Source of the DNA: a bacterium 210820-DFI.6.37
Lineage (GTDB): Bacteria; Bacillota; Clostridia; Peptostreptococcales; Anaerovoracaceae
NCBI GenBank assembly: GCA_020558355.1
Contig: JAJCKG010000024.1
Span: forward strand, 1-35,439
Direction: 5' to 3'
Length of the DNA: 35,439 bases
Below the pieces are notes generated by a model. That model was given only the letters and a program-made list of their open reading frames with translations. It had not been told where the DNA came from and made no database searches. Made by a program: the position numbers and the translations under genes. Positions within the stretch are counted from its first letter, which is position 1; each line of letters begins with the position of its first letter. Shown in pieces: positions 23,358-31,183 of the stretch.

Positions 23358-25131
23358 AGTCTCTTTCCTCCTTCCTCTGGTTTGTGTCTACCGCCCACGC
23401 TCTGGCTCCTACATGAGCCTTCCACATTTCACGGTACAGACCGCAGCCTTTCATCAGTTCTTCCTGTTTTCCCTTGTCCAAAATCCTGCCTTCCTTCAAA
23501 ACGATAATCTGATCCGCGTTCTGGATCGTGGACAGCCGGTGCGCAATAACCAGCAGCGTTTTTCCTCTGGAAAGCTCCATAATAGAGCGCTGAAGCTTTT
23601 CTTCATTTTCCGGATCACTGAACGCTGTGGCCTCATCAAGAATTACTACCGGAGCGTCCTTGAGTATGGCTCTGGCAATGGCGATCCGCTGGCGTTCTCC
23701 GCCGGACAGCTGTTTTCCCGCTTCTCCCGCGGCTGTATCCCAGCCCCGCTCCAGCCTTCCTATAAACGCTTCACATTGGGCTGCCCTCGCGGCGGCAAAG
23801 ACTTCCTCATCCGCGGCTTCTGGATTTCCCAGCCGAATATTTTCTTTCAGAGAACAATCGAAAAGAAAGTTGTCCTGTGTGACAAAGCTGACTGTATCTG
23901 CCAGCTGTTTCAGCGGCATCTTCCTGATATCCGTACCGCCGATGACAACGGAGCCTTCTGTTACATCCCAAAACCGGGCCGCCAGCCGGGCCACAGTGGA
24001 CTTTCCTCCGCCGGAAGATCCCACCAGAGCTGTAAAGCTTCCTTCCGGAAGGGTAAGCGTTACATCGTGAAGCACTTCATCCTCTTTCCTTCCTGTATAG
24101 GAAAAGCTGACATGTTTGAATTCCACCTGACTTCCGGACAGCTCCGCGGCTTCCTTTTCCTTGGGAAGCTCCTGAAGGTTCAGAAGATCCTCCGCGTCGC
24201 GGACCGCGTATTCCATACTTTTAATTTCATTGATAAACGCTGTGGCGCGGATCAGCGGATTTACGATTCCAAGAGCCAGCATCAGACAGAGCGCTACCCT
24301 AGCCGGGTCCACGACGCCCGCAAGGTAAAGCGCGATTCCGGTTGGAAGTGTTCCAAACAAGGTAGTGGGCAGAATGGAAAGGGTCAGATTCATAGGTACC
24401 CAGGTGCTTTTATACCAGTCCATCGTAAAGTCCCGAAAGGATATAACCGCGTCCGTAAACTTTTCATAGGAGCTGGACGCCTGATTGAAGGCTTTCACCA
24501 CCTCAATTCCCTCCACATATTCCACAATAACACTGTTTACACGCTCATTTGCCGCCATATAGGCAGCATATTGCTTATTATAGCTCTTCATTCCAAAAGC
24601 CATCGGGACTGCCGCTACAGGCACTGTCACCAGGGAAGCAAGGCCCATGCGCCAGTCTATGACAAAAAGAGCGAAAATCACAGCCGCGGCCAGTAAAATG
24701 TTAGAGGAAAGCTCCGGAATCACATGGGCCAGAGGCGGCTCAATATCCTCTACCCGCTCCACAATGGCGCTTTTTACGCCTCCAATAGGCCTGGAGGTTA
24801 CTGTCCCCAAAGGCGCTCCCATGAGACGGTCCGCGATTTTCACGCGTATCCCTTCCAGGATCGTATAAGCGGATACATGGGACAGCTCTGTGGAAACGCC
24901 ATAAAACAAAATCTTTACAGCATACCCCGCCAGACAGATCATTCCCCAGAATACAGCGGCATTCCAGTCGCCTGTTCCCGCTATAAACCTCCTGAGTATC
25001 TCATACACACCCAGATAAGGCACAAACCCGCCAGCCACACTGATTACAGCGCAGATAACGGAAAGTATCATTTTCCCTTTACAGGGAGCGGCAAAGCCCA
25101 AAAGAGTCTTTACCCAGCTTTTCTGTTTCAT
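23350..25131 (-). CDS. ABC transporter, fused permease and ATPase (first subunit)
   Basis: From ATG 25131 (AAGGAGATTTTGAA upstream) the protein has 593 residues; an in-frame TTG at 25149 lies before the ribosome binding site and is rejected. Six membrane spans (about 15-300) are followed by the ATPase domain: Walker A GSSGGGKST, Q-loop VTQDNFLF, signature LSGGERQRIA, Walker B VVILDEAT and IAHRLS. Both ATPase sites of the heterodimer look intact. It is the first gene of the pair and is separated from the AraC-type gene by a terminator-like hairpin (25148-25186), so expression may be set both by the regulator and by readthrough. Confidence 0.93.
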   Translation of the reverse strand: MKQKSWVKTLLGFAAPCKGKMILSVICAVISVAGGFVPYLGVYEILRRFIAGTGDWNAAVFWGMICLAGYAVKILFYGVSTELSHVSAYTILEGIRVKIADRLMGAPLGTVTSRPIGGVKSAIVERVEDIEPPLAHVIPELSSNILLAAAVIFALFVIDWRMGLASLVTVPVAAVPMAFGMKSYNKQYAAYMAANERVNSVIVEYVEGIEVVKAFNQASSSYEKFTDAVISFRDFTMDWYKSTWVPMNLTLSILPTTLFGTLPTGIALYLAGVVDPARVALCLMLALGIVNPLIRATAFINEIKSMEYAVRDAEDLLNLQELPKEKEAAELSGSQVEFKHVSFSYTGRKEDEVLHDVTLTLPEGSFTALVGSSGGGKSTVARLAARFWDVTEGSVVIGGTDIRKMPLKQLADTVSFVTQDNFLFDCSLKENIRLGNPEAADEEVFAAARAAQCEAFIGRLERGWDTAAGEAGKQLSGGERQRIAIARAILKDAPVVILDEATAFSDPENEEKLQRSIMELSRGKTLLVIAHRLSTIQNADQIIVLKEGRILDKGKQEELMKGCGLYREMWKAHVGARAWAVDTNQRKEERDYV

Positions 25132-25147
25132 TTCAAAATCTCCTTCC

Positions 25148-25186
25148 AAAAAAATAAGGACTGTACTTTTCAGTACTATCCTTATC
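25148..25186 (-). terminator. Terminator or attenuator between the AraC gene and the ABC genes
   Basis: The minus strand reads ATAAGGATAGTACT-GAAA-AGTACAGTCCTTAT followed by TTTTTTT. Twelve of 14 positions in the arms pair, with a GAAA loop. The ribosome binding site of the first ABC gene begins directly after the T tract. Confidence 0.7.
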
Positions 25187-25262
25187 TTATCGGAAAGAGC
25201 ACTCTGTTTCCGCTCTGCATGGACCGTTCAGTCCCAAAAGGACAGAAAAAATAAAAGCTCCT

Positions 25263-26213
25263 TTACCTATGCTGGCGCCGCCGATACTCTGAAGGAGACA
25301 TGCCCATTACCTTTCGAAAGGCCATAGAAAATTTGCTGGGGCTGTCGTAGCCTGTCCTTCCGGCAATCTCCGCAATGGTCACATCCCGCTCCTGCCGCAG
25401 CATGACTGCCGCTCTGTTCATTCGATACTGCAGCAGCCAGCCGCCGATAGACGTACCGAAAACAGATTTAAAGCATTGCTTCATCGAAGTTTGTGAAATC
25501 TGAAATTTTTCCGCAAGGGCTTCCTGCGTGATATTCTGATCCGAGCGCTCCGCGAGAAAGCGCTGGATCGCTTTTACTTTTTCTACCTGCGTTTTATAAA
25601 AATAGGGCCGCTCCGCCGGCAGCTCCGGAAGCTCCAGAGCCTCCAGATACAGTAGCAGCTCCAGGATCTTGATCTTAAAGTAGGGCCGCTTGATTTTCTC
25701 AGGCACGGTATAGAGTTCCCCGAAAATATGCTCAATGGCCTGCGGGTTATGCAGCACTACCGGATATTGGTCCGGGCAGAATTTTTTCTGGAGTTTTCTC
25801 AGATTCACAGGAAAGTCCCGGATTTCCTCCGGAAGAGAAAGGACGGCTCTCTCCATATCAATGGAAACCATCGCTCCATGATAATGGGATAGGGGCATCT
25901 CAAAGTGACCGCTATGCGTCAGACGGCGGTCCAGCTTCAGGTCTCCCGCCGCCACATAGGAATACGAATCCTCCTTCGCGGCGTATTCCAGCCTGCCTTC
26001 TCTGCAGTGGTCAATACAGAAAACATCTCTTTTGATAACAAATTCCGAATCAAAATTTCCCATGTGAAAGTCATTATAGGACAGCGTCACTCCAGGAAAC
26101 ACTTCATACATGGTGATGGAACCCTCACCTGTTTGATTTTTCATCTGGTATACAACGCATTCGTCGCTTTTTTCCAATGGCACCAGCTGATCGCTCCATT
26201 TTATCTCTTCCAT
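25263..26213 (-). CDS. AraC-family transcriptional regulator
   Basis: The 316-residue protein has a variable N-terminal sensing region and a C-terminal double HTH (about 215-314): ITQEALAEKFQISQTSMKQC, FKSVFGTSIGGWLLQYRMNR, then VTIAEIAGRTGYDSPSKFSM and FRKVMGMSPSEYRR. The HTH resembles the PchR/YbtA subgroup, which activates siderophore transport genes in response to the ligand; this is by analogy only. ATG 26213 follows AAAGGCAGTAAAAA. It lies directly upstream of, and on the same strand as, the ABC transporter pair it probably activates. Confidence 0.92.
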   Translation of the reverse strand: MEEIKWSDQLVPLEKSDECVVYQMKNQTGEGSITMYEVFPGVTLSYNDFHMGNFDSEFVIKRDVFCIDHCREGRLEYAAKEDSYSYVAAGDLKLDRRLTHSGHFEMPLSHYHGAMVSIDMERAVLSLPEEIRDFPVNLRKLQKKFCPDQYPVVLHNPQAIEHIFGELYTVPEKIKRPYFKIKILELLLYLEALELPELPAERPYFYKTQVEKVKAIQRFLAERSDQNITQEALAEKFQISQTSMKQCFKSVFGTSIGGWLLQYRMNRAAVMLRQERDVTIAEIAGRTGYDSPSKFSMAFRKVMGMSPSEYRRRQHR

Positions 26214-26279
26214 TTTTTACTGCCTTTCTTCGCCCTTTCGAAAAGTGACACTCCCCCGCTTCCATCTCTTTCCTCCCAA

Positions 26280-27941
26280 TCAGAGAGCGGAGCCGTAAAC
26301 CTCCCGCAGCAGCTGAGGGATATTTTTCTTCCCGAAAACAACCGTTTCTTCATTGATTGCCACGCAAGGCACGCTCATAACATGATATTTGTCCCTGCGC
26401 TCCGGGAAATGGTTCAGATCGTAGACCTCAGCCCGGATAAGCGGATTAACCGCGGCAAGCTTCTGGGCGGCAGTCACCAGCTCCGGACACATACTGCAGG
26501 AAAGGGATACCATGATCCGCAGATCCACGGGACGGTCAATTTTTCTGATCTGCTCCAGAGTATCTGCATCCAGCTCCTGCCCCGGCCCTGCCACGTTATA
26601 GAGCCCCAGCACAAAGGATGTGAATTCATGTCCTCCCGGAACGCCATGGAAGGCAAGCCCTGTATCTGTCCCATCCTTTAAAAAGATTCTGACACATGGC
26701 GTTTCTTCTTCCTGAAAATCTTTGTCAATCTCCACGGAAAGCTTTTCTGTCAGGCTGGCCATGCCTTCGATATAGGCCTTCAGCTCCTGAGAAACCGGAC
26801 GTTCATCCAGCTGCAGCTTTAGAACCAGCGGCTTTTCCATTCTGTCAAAGACCGGTATGAGCTGCTGCTGAATCTCTTTTGAGAAAAACCCGTTTTCCGT
26901 CTCCTTCGCTGTTCCTGGCGCAGCCGCCTCTTTGTCCCGTTCCTGTTCTTTTGTTTTTTCATTGCTTTTCAGCTCTGGATGAAGCCCTGTCTTTTCCTGA
27001 AGAGCCGCGGCATGCCGTTCCAGTTCTGTAGCCGCCAGGGCTCCATCCCCTACCGCTGTTACTACTTGCCGAAGGTTTTTCACACATACATCGCCAGCGG
27101 CATATACCCCTTCCGCGCTGGTCTTCTGATTCCGATCGGTTATGATATACCCCTGCTCATCCAGCTGGACCAGACCCCGGGCAAGCTCGGTTGCCGGTTC
27201 GTATCCCGCAAAGACAAATACGCCGAAGGAATCATCTTCCCCGGACTGATACTCCGTAATTTCCCCTGTCTTTGTATTCTCACAGCAAATGGACCGAAGC
27301 GCTGAGTTTCCCGAGACCTCCCGGACTCGGGTATTTGTCAGGACAGTAATCTTTTCATGATTTTTGGCGGCCTCAGCTGTGCTTTTGGCGCATTTAAAAT
27401 CATCGCCCCGGATCAGCACCGTAACGCGCTTTGCGTATTTTGTCAGAAAAACGCTTTCTTCCGCCGCCGCAAAGCCGCCTCCCACAACAAAGACTTCCTT
27501 TCCTGTAAAAAATTCTCCGTCACAGGTGGCGCAGTAGGCTACGCCTCGGCCCCGAAATTCCTCTTCTCCTTTAAAACCAACCTGACGAGGCCGCGCTCCT
27601 GTCGCCAAAAGGACGCCGAAGCACTGCAGAGTTCCTCTGCTGGTCTTAACTCTTTTTATATCTCCCTCCAGCTCCAGCTCCGTTACTTCCGCCAGCAGGA
27701 ATTCCGCGCCGAAATTCTCCGCCTGCTTTCGCATGGTCTCTGTCAGCTCTCTTCCGCTGGCGCTGCTGACGCCCGGATAATTGACAACCTCAGAAGTAAT
27801 GGTAATCTGTCCTCCCAGGTTCTCTTTTTCTACAACTACGACTCTGTAACGCGCTCTCGCAAGATAGAGAGCGGCGGTAAGCCCTGCCGGACCACCGCCG
27901 ATGATAACCGCATCATACAGATTGTTACTTTTCTCTGCCAT
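26280..27941 (-). CDS. AhpF-like alkyl hydroperoxide reductase with permuted domain order
   Basis: The protein has 553 residues. Residues 1-315 are a thioredoxin reductase: FAD motif VIIGGGPAGLTAA, NAD(P)-site VVGGGFAAAEE, redox pair C137-AT-C140, and FAD motif GVYAAGDVC. A Lys/Glu-rich linker (about 320-350) leads to a C-terminal part (352-553) with a double thioredoxin fold and redox pair C482-SM-C485 (LSCSMCPE), equivalent to the N-terminal domain of enterobacterial AhpF. It should pass electrons from NAD(P)H through FAD and the two disulfides to AhpC. It starts 21 bases after ahpC with AGGGAGGATAACG before ATG, forming an ahpC-ahpF-like operon for peroxide detoxification. Confidence 0.9.
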   Translation of the reverse strand: MAEKSNNLYDAVIIGGGPAGLTAALYLARARYRVVVVEKENLGGQITITSEVVNYPGVSSASGRELTETMRKQAENFGAEFLLAEVTELELEGDIKRVKTSRGTLQCFGVLLATGARPRQVGFKGEEEFRGRGVAYCATCDGEFFTGKEVFVVGGGFAAAEESVFLTKYAKRVTVLIRGDDFKCAKSTAEAAKNHEKITVLTNTRVREVSGNSALRSICCENTKTGEITEYQSGEDDSFGVFVFAGYEPATELARGLVQLDEQGYIITDRNQKTSAEGVYAAGDVCVKNLRQVVTAVGDGALAATELERHAAALQEKTGLHPELKSNEKTKEQERDKEAAAPGTAKETENGFFSKEIQQQLIPVFDRMEKPLVLKLQLDERPVSQELKAYIEGMASLTEKLSVEIDKDFQEEETPCVRIFLKDGTDTGLAFHGVPGGHEFTSFVLGLYNVAGPGQELDADTLEQIRKIDRPVDLRIMVSLSCSMCPELVTAAQKLAAVNPLIRAEVYDLNHFPERRDKYHVMSVPCVAINEETVVFGKKNIPQLLREVYGSAL

Positions 27942-27962
27942 CGTTATCCTCCCTGCCCGCGC

Positions 27963-28526
27963 TTACAGCAGACCTACCAGATCCAGGCTCGGTTTCAGAG
28001 TTTCCTCTCCCGGCTGCCATTTCGCGGGACAGACTTCATCTCCGTGCTCATGAACGAACTGACTGGCCTGGACCTTGCGGAAGAGCTCATCAGCATTGCG
28101 TCCTACATTTCCGGCATTTACCTCATAAGCAACGATTTTTCCTTCCGGGTTGACAATGAAGGTGCCCCGTTCAGCCAGACCGTCTTCTTCGATCAGGACT
28201 TGGAAGCCCTTTGCCAGCGCGTGAGTTGGGTCCGCAAGCATCGGGTACTGAATCTTCTTGATCCGGTCAGACGCGTCATGCCAGGCTTTATGTACGAAAT
28301 GAGTATCGCAGGATACAGAGTAAATCTCACATCCGATCTGCCGGAATTCCTCATACTTGTTAGCCAGATCCTCCAGCTCTGTCGGGCAGATAAAGGTAAA
28401 GTCTGCGGGATAGAAAAAGAATACGCTCCATTTTCCCAAGATATCCTCTTTTGTTACCGTTTTGAATTCATTATCCTGAAAGGCCTGTACAGAAAATTCA
28501 CTTACTTCTTTATTAATCATTGACAT
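27963..28526 (-). CDS. ahpC: Alkyl hydroperoxide reductase, peroxiredoxin subunit
   Basis: The 187-residue protein is a typical 2-Cys peroxiredoxin of the AhpC class: peroxidatic C47 in ADFTFICPTELED and resolving C166 in HGDEVCPAKW. It reduces peroxides in the cytoplasm and is recycled by the downstream AhpF-like protein. ATG 28526 follows GAGGAGGAATAAAAAA. A promoter with a dyad lies upstream (28577-28606). The gene is intact and of normal length. Confidence 0.97.
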   Translation of the reverse strand: MSMINKEVSEFSVQAFQDNEFKTVTKEDILGKWSVFFFYPADFTFICPTELEDLANKYEEFRQIGCEIYSVSCDTHFVHKAWHDASDRIKKIQYPMLADPTHALAKGFQVLIEEDGLAERGTFIVNPEGKIVAYEVNAGNVGRNADELFRKVQASQFVHEHGDEVCPAKWQPGEETLKPSLDLVGLL

Positions 28527-28576
28527 TTTTTTATTCCTCCTCGTTTTTACAAATTTATTAAACTTATCCGATTTTG

Positions 28577-28606
28577 GTTAGCTATTGCTAACTCTAGTCT
28601 ATTATA
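28577..28606 (-). promoter_or_regulatory. ahpC promoter -10 box with downstream dyad
   Basis: TATAAT lies at 28606-28601 on the minus strand; no convincing -35 box is seen. GTTAGC-TATT-GCTAAC (28577-28592), a perfect dyad, starts where transcription should begin, a usual place for a repressor operator. It does not match the PerR box. Confidence 0.5.
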
Positions 28607-28689
28607 CCCTGTTGCTCCCATTTATAACAGAGGGTAAATAACGTTTTTTTCTCATTTACTTTTTTCGTAAAAGACTTGACATCAGAATG

Positions 28690-28917
28690 TTATCTATGTT
28701 TTATTTCCCAATACCCCTTCTTATTTGAACCAATCCGTATAATGATTTCCGCCTCCCGCAATCTTTTCACTATACGACTAATCTTTCTTGTACTAAATCT
28801 GGTCTCCTTGCTTATTTGTTCTGCTGTAATATGAGGTTTGTTTCTTAATAAAGACAATACTTTTCCTTCATCATCATTTATATCGCCATTAGTAATATTA
28901 GTCTTCTCATTTGACAA
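28690..28917 (-). pseudogene. Winged-HTH fragment, probably the C-terminus of an AlbA_2/RecG-like DNA-binding protein
   Basis: The readable 75 residues contain a winged HTH (KVLSLLRNKPHITAEQISKE, then STRKISRIVKRLREAEI) and end IGSNKKGYWEIKHR. This ending is typical of the last domain of larger Schlafen/AlbA_2-type ATP-binding proteins. The frame starts at a TTG with no ribosome binding site, and remains open upstream without ATG until a stop near the end of the MATE gene. The stretch is visibly AT-richer than its neighbours. I therefore read it as a remnant of a transferred gene; a small stand-alone regulator is less likely. Confidence 0.5.
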
Positions 28918-28987
28918 TGAAAATGAAAAAATGGCCTTTATATAATAACAAGTCGCGTTTGTGATACTAACATGCCGCGTCGCCTGG

Positions 28988-30355
28988 TTAATCTCTTATG
29001 ATTTTAACGCTTTCCTCTCTCAACTTTTTATGAAGTGAGACTGCCGTGATCCCTGTAACCGCAGCCGCAAGGATATCCGCCGCGGGCTGCGCGAAAAAGA
29101 TCCCGTATTTTCCCCAGATCACAGGCAAGATCAGAATCATAGGAACAAAGCAGATTCCCTGTCTGCACACTCCCAGAAAAAATCCAGCTCTCGCTTTCCC
29201 CAAAGCAAGAAACAGGGAAGAATATACGACGCACAAACCAAACAAGGCAAAGGATATCCCATTTGCCCGCAGTGCCCATCTCCCCACAAGCATCAGTTCC
29301 ATGTCATGGTTTGTGAAGAGGGAAATAATATTGTCCGGAAACAGCCCCATTACCGCTCCGAAGATTACACAAAAAGCGGTAGACCATATGATCGAAGTTT
29401 TTACTGCTTCCCGCAACCGGTCATAGTTTTTAGCTCCATAGCTGTATCCCGCAATAGGCTGAAAGCCTTTGATAAAACCAAAGACCATCAGGCTTCCCAT
29501 AGAGATAAGCCTGATTACAACGCCCATTCCGGCAATGACCGCGTCTCCATATTCCTTTGCGCTCACATTGATCAAGACGGCGGATAAGCTTGTAAGCAAT
29601 TGGAATACCAGGGTGGGGACCCCTATTTTCAGAATCTCAGACAGCATTTCTCTGGAAAAAGAACAGTTTCTGACGCGGAAGTGAAAAACGCTGCTTCCCT
29701 TGAATATGTAACGCAAATATACTGCTGAAGAAACGATCTGTGAAACAGCAGTAGCAACGGCAGCTCCGGCAATACCCAGGTTCAGTGTATAAATAAAAAA
29801 CGGATCTAAAAGTATATTCAAAGCCGCGCCGGCCATCAACGCGCGCATGGTAGTTTTTGCGGCGCCCTCGCTTGTTACCAGATTGTTCATGGTCACGTTG
29901 AATACATTGAAAATGGATGCGGGTATGAAAATATACGCATAAATTTTCGCATAAGGAAGGACGCTTTCTGTCCCGCCCAGAAGCTTTAAAACCGGAGCTA
30001 TACAAAGGATGGTTCCAATTATAACGGCCCCTCCAATTAAAAGACTGCTGTACAAGGCTGTACTGGCCGCTTTATCCGCAATATCCTTTTCACCCATTCC
30101 AAGCAATCTGGATATATAAGACGCGGCGCCGTTTCCAAACAGCAGCCCTAATCCTACAAAAACCTGTCCAAGGGGAAACACCACTGATATGGCCGCCATC
30201 TGACTTGTCCCCAGTCCACTGACAAAATAAGCGTCTGCCAGATTGTACAACGCGTTGATCATCATTCCCATCATCGTGGGGATGCCCATTGCCAAAAGCG
30301 CCTTTGGTACAGGCGCGTTCCCCAGTAATTCCATTTTTTTGTCTTGTCCGCTCAT
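28988..30355 (-). CDS. MATE-family multidrug efflux transporter
   Basis: The 455-residue protein has about 12 membrane spans in two similar halves. The N-terminal part (PVPKALLAMGIPTMMGMMIN, then YNLADAYFVSGLGTSQMAAI) and GLLFGNGAASYISRLLG mark the MatE fold. It should export drugs or other cations in exchange for Na+ or H+. ATG 30355 follows GAAAGGAGGACGCAAT. It is divergent from a PadR-type regulator, and the 116-base gap carries dyads over both promoters, so the pump is very probably repressed by that regulator and induced by a ligand. Confidence 0.94.
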   Translation of the reverse strand: MSGQDKKMELLGNAPVPKALLAMGIPTMMGMMINALYNLADAYFVSGLGTSQMAAISVVFPLGQVFVGLGLLFGNGAASYISRLLGMGEKDIADKAASTALYSSLLIGGAVIIGTILCIAPVLKLLGGTESVLPYAKIYAYIFIPASIFNVFNVTMNNLVTSEGAAKTTMRALMAGAALNILLDPFFIYTLNLGIAGAAVATAVSQIVSSAVYLRYIFKGSSVFHFRVRNCSFSREMLSEILKIGVPTLVFQLLTSLSAVLINVSAKEYGDAVIAGMGVVIRLISMGSLMVFGFIKGFQPIAGYSYGAKNYDRLREAVKTSIIWSTAFCVIFGAVMGLFPDNIISLFTNHDMELMLVGRWALRANGISFALFGLCVVYSSLFLALGKARAGFFLGVCRQGICFVPMILILPVIWGKYGIFFAQPAADILAAAVTGITAVSLHKKLREESVKIIRD

Positions 30356-30384
30356 ATTGCGTCCTCCTTTCGTTTTTGATATAA

Positions 30385-30454
30385 ACTATAATACTATAAA
30401 ATATAGTAGTTGACCTGAGGAAAATATAGTACTATAATTTATAGTAGTTGTCAA
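30385..30454. promoter_or_regulatory. Overlapping divergent promoters with PadR-type operators
   Basis: Plus strand (padR): TTGACC 30410-30415, 17 bases, TATAAT 30433-30438. Minus strand (MATE): TTGACA 30454-30449, 17 bases, TACTAT 30431-30426. ACTATA-N3-TATAGT occurs twice (30393-30407 and 30431-30445), with a further half site at 30385-30390 and a back-to-back TATAGTACTATA at 30425-30436. A bound repressor would block both promoters. Confidence 0.8.
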
Positions 30455-30471
30455 GCAATAAGGAGGACATT

Positions 30472-30993
30472 ATGGCAGCCATCGATTTGATTGTACTGGG
30501 AATATTGAAGCAGAAGGCGTCAAGCGCCTACGATATTCAGAAAGCGGTGGAATACCGCAACATATCCAAATGGGTGAAGATCAGCACCCCATCCATTTAT
30601 AAGAAAGTGCTCCAGCTGGAGAAAAAGGGGTATATCAAGGGAGAGCTGACGAAAGATGGAAACATGGCAGAAAAAGCAGTTTACCATCTGACCGCCGCGG
30701 GGGAAGAAGAATTTGAAACGCTCATGCTTGAAATTGCGGGGAATCCGATTCGTATTTTCCTGGATTTTAACGCGGTAATCGTAAATCTGGACAGCCTTCC
30801 GCTGGAAAAGCAAAAAGCATGTGTGGATCGGATCGAGGATAATATAAAGGTTCTGAAAACGTATCTGGAAGAGAATATCCACATGAAGCAGGATCTGCCG
30901 GAAATCCCCCAGACAGGGAAAGCAGTCCTGCGGCAGCAGTTTATTCTTGTTCAGGCCATTGAGGAATGGATCGGTTCAGTAAAAGTCAGATAG
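30472..30993 (+). CDS. PadR-family transcriptional regulator
   Basis: ATG 30472 follows AAGGAGGACATT; an in-frame codon at 30448 lies before the ribosome binding site and is rejected. The 173-residue protein starts AAIDLIVLGILKQKASSAYD and has the PadR winged HTH (STPSIYKKVLQLEKKGYI, LTAAGEEEFETLM), then a C-terminal helical domain (PadR-C/Vir-type, about 95-170) for dimerisation. PadR-family members commonly repress a divergent efflux gene, which is the arrangement here with the MATE transporter. Confidence 0.92.
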   Translation: MAAIDLIVLGILKQKASSAYDIQKAVEYRNISKWVKISTPSIYKKVLQLEKKGYIKGELTKDGNMAEKAVYHLTAAGEEEFETLMLEIAGNPIRIFLDFNAVIVNLDSLPLEKQKACVDRIEDNIKVLKTYLEENIHMKQDLPEIPQTGKAVLRQQFILVQAIEEWIGSVKVR

Positions 30994-31011
30994 GGAAACA
31001 GCGGTAGGATT

Positions 31012-31041
31012 AAAGGGAGCCATTGAAGGCTCCTTTATTTT
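31012..31041 (+). terminator. Terminator after padR
   Basis: AAAGGGAGCC-ATTGAA-GGCTCCTTT followed by ATTTTCCTTTT, 19 bases after the padR stop codon. Confidence 0.8.
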
Positions 31042-31069
31042 CCTTTTAGCCCGGTCTGTTTCAAAAAGA

Positions 31070-31174
31070 AACCCCATCATAATCATCGCTTTCTTTTTTA
31101 TAGATGATTATAATGAGGTTTTTAAATTCAACAGGATAATCCGCTGTAAGGCCCAGTCGCTATAAAGCTGGGCC
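31070..31174. terminator. Hairpins between the convergent padR and surface-protein genes
   Basis: A long hairpin pairs 31070-31087 with 31103-31120 (16 of 18 positions) and has T tracts on both strands, so it can end transcription from either side. A second, GGCCCAG with CTGGGCC (31150-31174), lies nearer the surface-protein stop codon and lacks a T tract. Confidence 0.6.
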
Positions 31175-31183
31175 CGCTGTTAC

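Noticed and set aside
23413..24696. Open frame of 427 codons on the plus strand opposite the first ABC gene
   Set aside because: No start signal and no recognisable domain; the ABC frame is complete.
27357..28523. Open frame of 388 codons on the plus strand across ahpC and the AhpF-like gene
   Set aside because: It spans two well-supported genes on the other strand and has no family match.
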